Assembly: GCF_002339505.1 (NCBI RefSeq)
Contig: NZ_DDJO01000009.1
Span: forward strand, 212,416 to 276,415
Direction of reading: 5' to 3'
DNA from: Corynebacterium sp. UBA2622
GTDB taxonomy: Bacteria > Actinomycetota > Actinomycetes > Mycobacteriales > Mycobacteriaceae
DNA length: 64,000 nucleotides
The stretch's first letter is position 1, and every line of letters begins with the position of its first letter. Below the pieces are notes generated by a model. The model was given only the letters and a program-made list of their open reading frames with translations. It was not told the DNA's origin and made no database searches. Both the position numbers and the translations under genes were made by a program. Shown here piece after piece: positions 1 through 6,941 of this stretch.

Positions 1-386
1 GAGACACGCTTCAGCGTTTTCACCGCGCGCTTGGCAAACACCATGAGCTCAGCCGTCTCCTGCTCGGTGAGCGCCTCCAGCTCCGCCACCTTGCGGTAGG
101 GCACGACCATGAGGTGGCCGGAGTTGTAGGGGTAGAGATTGAGCAGGGCGTAGACCGTCTCGCCGCGGGCGATGATGAGGCTGTCCTCGTCGCTGTGGCG
201 CGGCGCCTCCACGAAAGGCTCGGCGGAAGCCTCCCCGGTGTTCCGGGCGCTCGAGGGCCGAGACGTAATATAGGCCGAGCGGTACGGCGCCCAGAGCCGC
301 TCGAGCCTGTCAGGCTCACCCACGCCCGTGTCGACGTAGTCTCCCTCACCCCCGGTGGCCGGGGCGCTATCCCCGCCGGGCCGCAA
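1..386 (-). CDS. HIT-family nucleotide hydrolase, C-terminus cut by window edge
   Basis: Reading leftwards, the frame encodes a protein with RLWAPYRSAYI near its N-terminus and NLYPYNSGHLMVVPYRK further on, which is the pattern of actinobacterial HIT-domain proteins of the Ap4A phosphorylase/hydrolase type. The catalytic HxHxH segment would lie just outside the window or in the missing part, since only the first about 128 residues are present. The start is uncertain: there is no ATG or GTG in frame, and a TTG at 386 would overlap the end of thrS by 20 bases, consistent with translational coupling. The order thrS then HIT gene is common in corynebacteria and mycobacteria. The actual substrate cannot be told from sequence. 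Confidence 0.8.
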   Translation of the reverse strand, partial: MRPGGDSAPATGGEGDYVDTGVGEPDRLERLWAPYRSAYITSRPSSARNTGEASAEPFVEAPRHSDEDSLIIARGETVYALLNLYPYNSGHLMVVPYRKVAELEALTEQETAELMVFAKRAVKTLKRV

Positions 387-2436
387 GGTTCGCCTCGCTC
401 GGCTGGTCGTTGATTTTCTCGCGCACCCAGGTGTCGATGAGCTCAACTGCCTCGTCCACGGGCACCCCGTTGATCTGGGAGCCGTCAAGGAAGCGGAAGC
501 TCACCGCGCCCGCTTCGACGTCGCGCGCACCCGCCAGCAGCATGAAGGGCACCTTGCCCGTCGTGTGGGTGCGGATCTTCTTCTGCATGCGGTCGTCGGA
601 GTGGTCCACCTCGGCGCGGATGCCGCGGGCTCGCAGCTGCCGCGCAACCTGCTCGAGGTGGCCGGCGAAATCGTCGGCGACCGGGATGCCCACCACCTGG
701 TGCGGAGCAAGCCACGCCGGGAACGCACCGGCGTAGTGCTCGAGGAGCACGCCGAAGAAGCGCTCGATGGAGCCGAAGAGGGCGCGGTGGATCATCACCG
801 GGCGCTTCTTGGTGCCGTCGGAGGCGGTGTAGTGCAGGTTGAAGCGCTCCGGGAGGTTGAAGTCCAGCTGCACCGTGGACATCTGCCACGTCCGCCCAAT
901 CGCGTCCCGCGCCTGAACCGAGATCTTCGGGCCGTAGAAGGCCGCGCCGGCGGGATCCGGGACCAGCTCGAGGCCCGACTTCTCCGCCACGGACTGGAGG
1001 ATCGCGGTGGAACGCTCCCAAATGTCGTCGTCACCGATGTACTTCTCCGGGTCCTTGGTCGACAGCTCCAGATAGAAGTCATCGAGGCCGTAGTCCTGCA
1101 GCAGCGAGATGACGAACTCGAGCACACGGGTCAGCTCGTCCTCGAGCTGCTCCTCGGTGCAGTAAATGTGGGCGTCGTCCTGCGTGAAACCGCGCGCGCG
1201 GGTCAGGCCGTGGACCACACCGGACTTCTCGTAGCGGTAGACGGTGCCGAACTCGAACAGGCGCAGCGGCAGTTCGCGGTAGGACCGGCCGCGGGAGTCG
1301 AAGATGAGGTTGTGCATCGGGCAGTTCATCGGCTTGACGTAGTAGTCCACCGGCTGCCTCGTCACGTTGCCGTTCTCGTCGTACTCGCCGTCGAGCTTCA
1401 TGGGCGGGAACATTCCGTCGGCGTACCAGTCGAGGTGGCCGGACTTCTGGAACAGCTCGCCCTTGGTCACGTGGGGGGTGTTGACGAAGGAGTACCCGGC
1501 CTGGATGTGGCGCTGGCGGGAGTGATCCTCCATTGCCATGCGCACGATTCCCCCGTCGGGGTGGAACACGGGCAGGCCTGAACCGACCTCGTCCGGGAAG
1601 GAGAACAGGTCCATCTCGTTGCCCAGCCGGCGGTGGTCGCGCTTTTCCGCCTCGGCGAGCATCGTCATATACTCGTCGAGCTTTTCGGCGGACTCCCACG
1701 CGGTGCCGTAGATGCGCTGCAGGCCCGCGTTCTTCTGGTCGCCGCGCCAGTAGGCGGCGGAGGATCGCGTGAGCGCGAAGGCCGGGATGTACCTGGTCGT
1801 GGGCACGTGCGGACCGCGGCACAGGTCGTGCCACTCCACCTCGTTCGTGCGCGGGTTGAGGTTGTCGTAGTGGGTGAGCTCCCCCTCGCCGACCTCGGTG
1901 GCCTCGTCGGAGGAGGGGTCGACGTTGCCCTTGTCGTTGATGAGCTCGAGCTTGTAGGGCTCGTCCTTCAGGTCCGCGGCGGCCTCCTCCGCGGAGACGT
2001 AGACCTCGCGGGAGAACTTCTGGCCCTGCTTGATGATCTTCTTCATCCGCCGCTCGATCGTCTTCAGATCCTCGGGGGTGAAGGGCTCGGCCGCGTCGAA
2101 GTCGTAGTAGAAGCCGTCGTTGATGGCGGGGCCGATGCCCAGCTTGGTGCCGGGGAATTCGGCCTGGACGGCCTGGGCGAGCACGTGGGCGCAGGAGTGG
2201 CGGATGACGGAGCGGCCGAGCTCGGTGGAGGCGGCCACGGGCAGGAAGGTCGCGGTCTCGTCGGGGACGTGGGACAGATCCCGCAGAGTCCCCTCGGCGT
2301 CCTGCACGACAACGACCGCGTCCGGGCCCTTGTTCGGCAGGTCGAGTTCGCGCATCGCAGCCCCGACGGCGGTGCCGGCGGGGACCTCGAAGGGCTCGTA
2401 CGCTGCTGCGGAGTGGTCGGTAGCCTCACTGGCCAT
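367..2436 (-). CDS. thrS: Threonine--tRNA ligase
   Basis: Class II aminoacyl-tRNA synthetase that charges tRNA-Thr in the cytoplasm. The 689-residue product has an N-terminal TGS domain (about residues 12-70), an editing domain with the HxxxH motif HSCAH (79-83) and the CRGPH motif, and a catalytic core with NCPMH and the class II motif 2 region VYRYEKSGVVHGLTRARGF. The zinc ligands (Cys in NCPMH, His in VVHGL, His in MIHRAL) are all visible. The C-terminal anticodon-binding domain begins near APHQVVGIPV. The ATG at 2436 is preferred because AAAGGAG precedes it at a good distance; the open frame extends upstream to 2544 without a convincing ribosome site. I saw no T-box leader upstream. Confidence 0.97.
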   Translation of the reverse strand: MASEATDHSAAAYEPFEVPAGTAVGAAMRELDLPNKGPDAVVVVQDAEGTLRDLSHVPDETATFLPVAASTELGRSVIRHSCAHVLAQAVQAEFPGTKLGIGPAINDGFYYDFDAAEPFTPEDLKTIERRMKKIIKQGQKFSREVYVSAEEAAADLKDEPYKLELINDKGNVDPSSDEATEVGEGELTHYDNLNPRTNEVEWHDLCRGPHVPTTRYIPAFALTRSSAAYWRGDQKNAGLQRIYGTAWESAEKLDEYMTMLAEAEKRDHRRLGNEMDLFSFPDEVGSGLPVFHPDGGIVRMAMEDHSRQRHIQAGYSFVNTPHVTKGELFQKSGHLDWYADGMFPPMKLDGEYDENGNVTRQPVDYYVKPMNCPMHNLIFDSRGRSYRELPLRLFEFGTVYRYEKSGVVHGLTRARGFTQDDAHIYCTEEQLEDELTRVLEFVISLLQDYGLDDFYLELSTKDPEKYIGDDDIWERSTAILQSVAEKSGLELVPDPAGAAFYGPKISVQARDAIGRTWQMSTVQLDFNLPERFNLHYTASDGTKKRPVMIHRALFGSIERFFGVLLEHYAGAFPAWLAPHQVVGIPVADDFAGHLEQVARQLRARGIRAEVDHSDDRMQKKIRTHTTGKVPFMLLAGARDVEAGAVSFRFLDGSQINGVPVDEAVELIDTWVREKINDQPSEANLAARRG

Positions 2437-2564
2437 GGTGGTGCGCTCCTTTGCGCTCGCGGCGTGCGACATACCCGGCCGCACGCCTGTTTGAAGTTCC
2501 GTTGTCGTTGGCACCCGCCCACGCTGTGGACGGGGCAGACACAACCGCGATCCTACCCGGGGGT

Positions 2565-3830
2565 TCAGCCCAGGACGGTTTCACCCCAGAACGAGTCGCG
2601 GGCATCGCTTGGCGACGCCCCCCTAGTCGTCCCCGGCGGAATCCAGTAGACGGACGACCCGATGTGCGTGATCCAGGTATTTAGGCGGTCCGACTCGTTC
2701 AGGCGTGCCTGCACGGGCGTGAACTGCCTGTCCGGATCCTTCTGGAACGCCACGAAAATCAGCCCCACGTTGGACAGCTGGCCCGAGCCCGGCTCGGGCG
2801 GCAGGTTGTAGTTGTAGGGGCGGCGCTTGAAACGCTGCTCGGGGTGGTCCTCGGGCGGCATTGCGCGCGCCATGTGGGAGTTCTTGTCGATCACGGGAAG
2901 GCCGTACTCGTCGGTCGCCTTCATGTCGGGGGCGGCGAACTCTCCCCCGCCGGTCAGGGGGGAGCCGTCGTGAAGCGAGCGGCCGACCGCCTGCTCGCGC
3001 GAGGCGCGGTCGAGCTGCTCCCACTCGTCGAGGTTCATCGCTATGCGACGCACCACCATCGACGTACTTCCCGCGAAGCCGTCGGGCCCGTCGATCCAGA
3101 CCTGCTCGTCGAAGGCGGTCTCGTCGTGCGGGTTGACCGTCCCGTCGACCTGGCCGAAGAGGTTGCGCGGGGTCTGGCCCTTGGGGATGGCGCCGAAGGC
3201 GTTCATGAAACCCTGCTGCACCCAGGCGGTGTCGACGTAGTCCATGCCGGCGCGCGTCATGTGGCGCATGGCCCAGGCAGCCATGACGGGATCGTCGGCG
3301 CAGATCTGCAGGGCGAGGTCGGACTGGCCCCACTCGGGGCGCAGCCGGTCCCGCGAAAAGGCGGGGATACCGTGGAGCCAGGAGGGTTTCCTGTCCGGAG
3401 CGGCGATGTCGAAGATGCGCTCGCCGAATCCGGCGGTGATGGTGAGGTTGGCGGGCCACTCATTCATCTCCGGTTCGAGGCTGCCGAGGGGGGCGTGGCC
3501 ACCGCACAGGGCGCGGGCGTCCTCGGTCCACACGCGCATGAGCCGCGTGATGCCCTTTTTGTCCACACCCTTCTTCAGGTTGAACCCGATCATGTTGATC
3601 GCGGCCTGCGTGGGAGTCGCAATGCCCGCCTGGTGGTCGCCGTCGAACTCGACGACGGCATCGGTGAGCGGCTGATCGTTCTCCGAGGAGTTGCTCGGGA
3701 GGCCGGTCGCGGACGCGCCGGCGGTGGTGGCGCCCCCGCCCTTGTCCCCCGCCCCGCTGCACGCGGCGAGCGCGCCGGCGGATGCGGCTGTCGCGGAACG
3801 CGCCAGGAACCGGCGGCGTGACACTGACAT
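2565..3830 (-). CDS. Tat-exported DyP-type heme peroxidase
   Basis: A 421-residue dye-decolourising peroxidase of the EfeB/deferrochelatase type. The N-terminus SVSRRRFLAR is a twin-arginine signal, and the same signal contains LAAC (residues 21-24), so the protein may be a Tat-exported lipoprotein. The DyP signature GQVDG (226-230, catalytic Asp229) and a candidate proximal heme ligand in NSHMARA (His319) are visible. It is the last gene of a leftward cluster after a CopC-like and a PCu(A)C-like gene, a grouping that suggests a role in extracytoplasmic metal handling rather than a housekeeping function. Its start is supported by AGGAAAGG upstream. Whether it strips iron from heme or oxidises another substrate cannot be decided; no efeU or efeO is adjacent. 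Confidence 0.9.
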   Translation of the reverse strand: MSVSRRRFLARSATAASAGALAACSGAGDKGGGATTAGASATGLPSNSSENDQPLTDAVVEFDGDHQAGIATPTQAAINMIGFNLKKGVDKKGITRLMRVWTEDARALCGGHAPLGSLEPEMNEWPANLTITAGFGERIFDIAAPDRKPSWLHGIPAFSRDRLRPEWGQSDLALQICADDPVMAAWAMRHMTRAGMDYVDTAWVQQGFMNAFGAIPKGQTPRNLFGQVDGTVNPHDETAFDEQVWIDGPDGFAGSTSMVVRRIAMNLDEWEQLDRASREQAVGRSLHDGSPLTGGGEFAAPDMKATDEYGLPVIDKNSHMARAMPPEDHPEQRFKRRPYNYNLPPEPGSGQLSNVGLIFVAFQKDPDRQFTPVQARLNESDRLNTWITHIGSSVYWIPPGTTRGASPSDARDSFWGETVLG

Positions 3831-3887
3831 TGCAGAAACCTTTCCTCGGGAACGATCAGCGCTGGAGTTGACGGGCCTCTGGTGGCC

Positions 3888-4583
3888 CTAATTGCCCTCG
3901 TGGCCCTCGTGGCCCTCGTGGCCGGTGTGGCCCTCGTGGTCACCCTCCATCGGGGCGCCGTCCGGCATGGTGTGGCCCACCATCGAGCCGTCCTTGCCGT
4001 AGTCCTCGTGGCCCGGGATCATGGTGCGCACGGCGACGTTCGGGATCTCGATCTTCTGGCCGTCGGAGGTCTCGAGGGTGACGTCGACGGTCTCACCCGC
4101 GGGAATCTCCGGGGTGTAGTCGAGGATCATCATGTGGGTTCCGCCCGGAGCGAGCTCGAACGTGCCGTTGGCCGGGACGGTGAACCCGCCCTCGACGGGG
4201 CGCATGACACCGTCGACGGTCTCGTGCAGCTCGTAGCGGGCCTCACCGAGGGAGGTGGTGAAGCCGGTGACCGTGATGTCCTTGTCGGTGCGGTTGTGCA
4301 GGGTGCCGAAGATGGCGGTCATGTCCTTGCCCGGCTCGGTCTTCGCGCGCACCGTGCCGTTCTCCAGCTGAATGTCGCCCTCTCCCTGGATCTCACCGGC
4401 CGCGGCCGTGGAGGTCTCCGTCGCGGTGGCGGAGGAGGTGGCGGTGGTCGAGGACGTCGCGGTGGAGGTGGCGGTGGTGGACTCGGACGACGTGTTCTTC
4501 GAGGCCCCGTCGTCGTTGGAGCAGGCTGCGAGGGACACCGCCGCCAGGGCAGTCGCGATGGTCAGGCCGATACGCTTGTTCAT
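3888..4583 (-). CDS. PCu(A)C-family copper chaperone lipoprotein with His-rich tail
   Basis: A 231-residue secreted protein. It starts with a lipoprotein signal ending in SLAAC (Cys20-21 region), followed by a low-complexity Ser/Thr/Ala linker to about residue 65. The PCu(A)C core (DUF461) has the expected spaced ligands: His in YELHET, Met in DGVMRP, and the THMM pair that corresponds to the HxM copper motif. The C-terminus carries an unusual extension made of repeated G-H-E units with further His and Met residues, likely an additional metal-binding tail. GGAGAAG precedes the ATG. It sits between the CopC-like and peroxidase genes in one apparent leftward operon. Copper(I) capture and delivery to cytochrome oxidase is the family role; here it is inferred. 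Confidence 0.87.
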   Translation of the reverse strand: MNKRIGLTIATALAAVSLAACSNDDGASKNTSSESTTATSTATSSTTATSSATATETSTAAAGEIQGEGDIQLENGTVRAKTEPGKDMTAIFGTLHNRTDKDITVTGFTTSLGEARYELHETVDGVMRPVEGGFTVPANGTFELAPGGTHMMILDYTPEIPAGETVDVTLETSDGQKIEIPNVAVRTMIPGHEDYGKDGSMVGHTMPDGAPMEGDHEGHTGHEGHEGHEGN

Positions 4584-4671
4584 GAATTCTTCTCCGTTGT
4601 CGGGCGCGGCGCTGCCGCAACCCGGTCGTGTGGGAAATGGATGTGCTGGGTTAACCGCGGCGCGGGTGCGC

Positions 4672-5310
4672 CTACGCCTCGCCGGCTGCGGAGCCGGTTT
4701 CCGCGCGCCTCTTCCGTCCGATGAGCGCGATGGCCGCGCCCCCGATGACGAGCACCCCGAGACCCGCCGCGATCAGCGGCAGGGCCCGCGAGACGGAACG
4801 CTCACCGTCACCCGCGGCGGGCTCGGGCGAATTGTTCTCCCCGGTCGCAGCGGGTGCGCCGGAGGAGGGCGAGGAGCCCGCCGGTTCGTAGGTGAACGTG
4901 GTCATCCCCTTGGTGGAGTGCCCGTCAGAGGAGATGATCTGGAAACCGATCCGGTAGGTACCCGGATCCGCCTTCAGGTCACCTGGCAGGTCGAGAATGA
5001 CGTTACGCCCGTCCAGATGGGGCTCACCCGAGAAGATGACCTCGTTGGTGGACGCGTTGGACAGCGCGAAGGTGTTGAAACCGTCCTGCACCTGCCCCGA
5101 AAACGTCAACTCGAGCGTGCGGGGGAACTCGGTGACCACTTCCCCGTCGGCGGGCGAGCCTCCGACCACGGCATCGTGTGCCAGAGCGGCGGGCGCGCCC
5201 GCCAGCGAGAGCATCGCCGACGCCAGTGCGGCGGCCACCAGGGGTGCCACCGGCGACGGCGCACCCAGGCGGCGTAAACCGCGGGCGGAACGGGAATAAC
5301 CAGAGGTCAT
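4672..5310 (-). CDS. CopC-domain copper-binding membrane-anchored protein
   Basis: A 212-residue protein with a long signal peptide ending at ALA, after which the mature chain would start with HDAVVGGSPADGE. The N-terminal His plus the SPADGE segment is typical of CopC, whose N-terminal His is a Cu(II) ligand. The CopC beta-sandwich runs to about residue 145, then a Pro/Ser/Ala linker, one transmembrane segment (AAGLGVLVIGGAAIALI) and a positively charged RKRR tail, so the CopC domain faces outside. AAGGAG lies at a good distance before the ATG. It is the first gene of the leftward CopC, PCu(A)C, peroxidase cluster. The usual CopD partner is not fused or adjacent. Confidence 0.88.
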   Translation of the reverse strand: MTSGYSRSARGLRRLGAPSPVAPLVAAALASAMLSLAGAPAALAHDAVVGGSPADGEVVTEFPRTLELTFSGQVQDGFNTFALSNASTNEVIFSGEPHLDGRNVILDLPGDLKADPGTYRIGFQIISSDGHSTKGMTTFTYEPAGSSPSSGAPAATGENNSPEPAAGDGERSVSRALPLIAAGLGVLVIGGAAIALIGRKRRAETGSAAGEA

Positions 5311-5497
5311 CTACGAACTCCTTGGGTGTGAAACAAAGACGCGGGCGTGGGACGCCCAGCAGGTGAGTAGTCGGCTCCCCGATGACGATAGTTCCCCCGG
5401 CCCGCCAGAGGTAACGCGCGCCACATCCGCACCGCGGGTCACGGTAGGCGGGGCGCGACGCGAATAAGAGGAATCCGGGACCTACGGGCGCCACGGA

Positions 5498-5531
5498 AAA
5501 CGCCCCGCGCAGTTCGGTGCGCGGGGCGTTT
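5498..5531 (-). terminator. Intrinsic terminator, original tRNA-Val terminator
   Basis: The arms CGCCCCGCGC and GCGCGGGGCG enclose an 8-base loop and are flanked by A-tract and T-tract on both sides, so the hairpin could work in both directions. It lies just beyond the left att repeat. In the empty chromosome it would sit a few tens of bases downstream of the tRNA-Val gene now found at 12116-12187, which suggests it was that gene's terminator before the island inserted. Confidence 0.8.
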
Positions 5532-5546
5532 GCCACTTAGGTACTG

Positions 5547-5562
5547 GTGGTCCTAGCTGGGT
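5547..5562. repeat. Left attachment repeat (attL)
   Basis: GTGGTCCTAGCTGGGT, identical to 12115-12130. After this point the sequence diverges from the tRNA (ATGAAC here against TCGAAC in the tRNA), so the tRNA is complete only at the right end. Confidence 0.85.
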
Positions 5563-5605
5563 ATGAACTTGTTCACCTATATTGCCTGTTCAGAAGGCAT
5601 ATAGG

Positions 5606-5661
5606 TGTGCCATATTTCGCAGTGTGCCATATTCTGTGCCAGATACCCCCGCCATGTGCCA
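5606..5661. repeat. Left integrase arm-type sites (TGTGCCA motifs)
   Basis: Four TGTGCCA copies start at 5606, 5623, 5635 and 5655. The 23 bases 5623-5645 match 11981-12003 at the right end with one difference. Such repeated short motifs at both ends of a tRNA-integrated element, outside the core repeat, are what arm-binding domains of tyrosine integrases recognise. Assignment is by position and repetition only. Confidence 0.65.
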
Positions 5662-5806
5662 CGGCACCACCGGCAGCTAAGGGTGAGAATGTCTTTTATC
5701 TTGCACTAAAAAAACACCTAACCGTGGCCCCATATAGTAGGCTCCCCCGTTAGTAAAAGACCGCCTAGAGGCTACCCGCCGCCTCACAACCAAAAAGGGT
5801 TTTAAC

Positions 5807-6052
5807 ATGATCTGCCCAAAGTGCCAGAGCCAGAACGTCCAATTTATGTTTGTGGAGAAAGGTTCTCGCACCGCCCGCCACGGAACCGGCTTCGGAGGGA
5901 AGGTAAATAATGCGGCCCGGCTGACTATGGCTGTCAGCACAGTCGGAATGTCCAATCTGGTTTGGAAAAAGTCTGGGGGTACCCAGAGGACGAAGAATCA
6001 GACTCAGAAAATGGCCATTTGCCAAGACTGCGGGAAAGATTGGAAAGCGTAG
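5807..6052 (+). CDS. Small zinc-ribbon protein of the island
   Basis: An 81-residue protein with CPKC at residues 3-6 and CQDCGKDW at the C-terminus, a four-cysteine zinc-ribbon arrangement with a basic, glycine-rich central segment. It is the only island gene read rightwards and lies beside the left att site. The ribosome site is weak (AAAGGG a little upstream), and a TATAGT box at 5733-5738 may serve its promoter. I do not recognise a specific family; a DNA- or RNA-binding or accessory (cargo) role is possible but not shown. Confidence 0.65.
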   Translation: MICPKCQSQNVQFMFVEKGSRTARHGTGFGGKVNNAARLTMAVSTVGMSNLVWKKSGGTQRTKNQTQKMAICQDCGKDWKA

Positions 6053-6534
6053 GCGCGAGCTCCCGGCAGATTACCTTATGTTTGATATTTAAAACATAGC
6101 TTAAGGGCCGTTTTCTCCAATTTCCCCCGGGTCGGAATCCGCAGCACCCCACCGGCATCTAGAATAACCCCCCGGGATGTCCCCTCCCCCTATGGCACAA
6201 ACCCACGCCTTAAGTAAACAAAAGGTTAAGAGTTTAGAAAACGGCCCTGTCTAAGGGGTTGAATAAATCAACCGGGCCGCCTACCCATCCACGTAGCGTG
6301 AGGCCGTCAGCGTCCACGTCAGCCCCCGATTTGAACGCGCTCCGGCCCGCCTGTTGCCACGGGTGAATGTGGCTCCAAAAACCTTCGAGACCACTGGCCG
6401 AGAACGAATCCACATTCGGAGATCAAAAAGCTCCTAAAACCCGACCCGTTTACTCCCGCTGGGGTAACGTACTACCGTCTTGGTAAGTTTCGAAGCCACC
6501 TTTGGCTAGCGCGTTCCCGTAGGGTCTCCGAACG

Positions 6535-6770
6535 ACTTTCGTAATCTCTGGGGAGACATTACGTACATTACGGAAGTGCCCCGAAAGTAGCTATCTACCT
6601 GCGTAAACGACTTCCGTAACTATTACGGAAGTGCGGAAGACGAGCACTACCGTTACGGAAGTCACTTCCGTAACTATTACGGAAGTCATTTCCCCTGATT
6701 AAAGTATATAAATAGGCCACTTCCGTAAATCCGCAATTGTCTTATGGAAGTCATTACAGATTACGGAAGT
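6535..6770. repeat. Iteron cluster, probable replication origin
   Basis: The 10-mer TTACGGAAGT occurs exactly eight times: forward at 6568, 6623, 6653, 6677 and 6761, and inverted at 6610, 6664 and 6719. One-mismatch copies lie at 6535 (inverted) and 6742 (forward). Two pairs form the same dyad, ACTTCCGTAA-CTA-TTACGGAAGT (6610-6632) and the equivalent at 6664-6686. An A+T-rich tract with TATATAAATA lies between copies at about 6705-6714. The cluster is some 170 bases beyond the end of the primase-polymerase/helicase gene, the usual relation of an origin to its replication gene in small integrative elements. Confidence 0.8.
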
Positions 6771-6903
6771 CAGCCAAGCCGCACGTTTTGTAACGACCTT
6801 CAAGGATTCCATAGCAAACCGGCCAAGCTTCGTCTCCCGGGGTTTACGCTCCACCGTTTCCAAAGGGTTGACCGCTAAGGTGCCGTAAGCGACACAAGGG
6901 TTG

Positions 6904-6926
6904 ACCCCCGTCAGATTGACGGGGGT
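6904..6926 (-). terminator. Hairpin after primase-helicase gene
   Basis: ACCCCCGTCA and TGACGGGGGT are perfect arms with a 3-base loop, 16 bases beyond the stop codon of the leftward primase-helicase gene. There is no T-run, so termination would be weak or factor-dependent; it could equally be an origin-linked structure. Confidence 0.5.
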
Positions 6927-6941
6927 TATATAGACGGGGGT

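Larger units (their letters stand above)
5311..5806. other. Gene-free junction: chromosome end, att site and left arm of island
   Basis: This stretch has no credible gene. From left to right it holds the CopC leader, an inverted-repeat terminator (5498-5531), the left copy of the 16-bp tRNA-Val repeat (5547-5562), a group of TGTGCCA motifs (5606-5661) and a TATAGT box (5733-5738) that could be the -10 element of the zinc-ribbon gene starting at 5807. Confidence 0.7.
6053..6941. other. Long gene-free region of the island with probable origin
   Basis: No credible coding sequence in 889 bases. The left third is A+T-rich and includes inverted repeats at 6077-6098 (TATGTTT/AAACATA) and 6242-6279 (GGTTGA/TCAACC inside CGGCCC/GGGCCG). 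The middle holds the iteron cluster (6535-6770) and an A+T-rich tract (about 6690-6712). The right end has a hairpin (6904-6926) beyond the stop codon of the primase-helicase gene. Confidence 0.75.

Noticed and set aside
355..1581. Long open frame on the + strand opposite thrS
   Set aside because: High-G+C DNA gives long antisense frames; no homology-like motif, and thrS on the other strand is unmistakable.
2437..2564. T-box leader before thrS
   Set aside because: No recognisable T-box sequence or antiterminator; also unusual for thrS in this genus.
6535..6770. CRISPR array
   Set aside because: Repeats are 10 bp, occur in both orientations and have irregular spacing; no cas genes are present. 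Iterons fit better.
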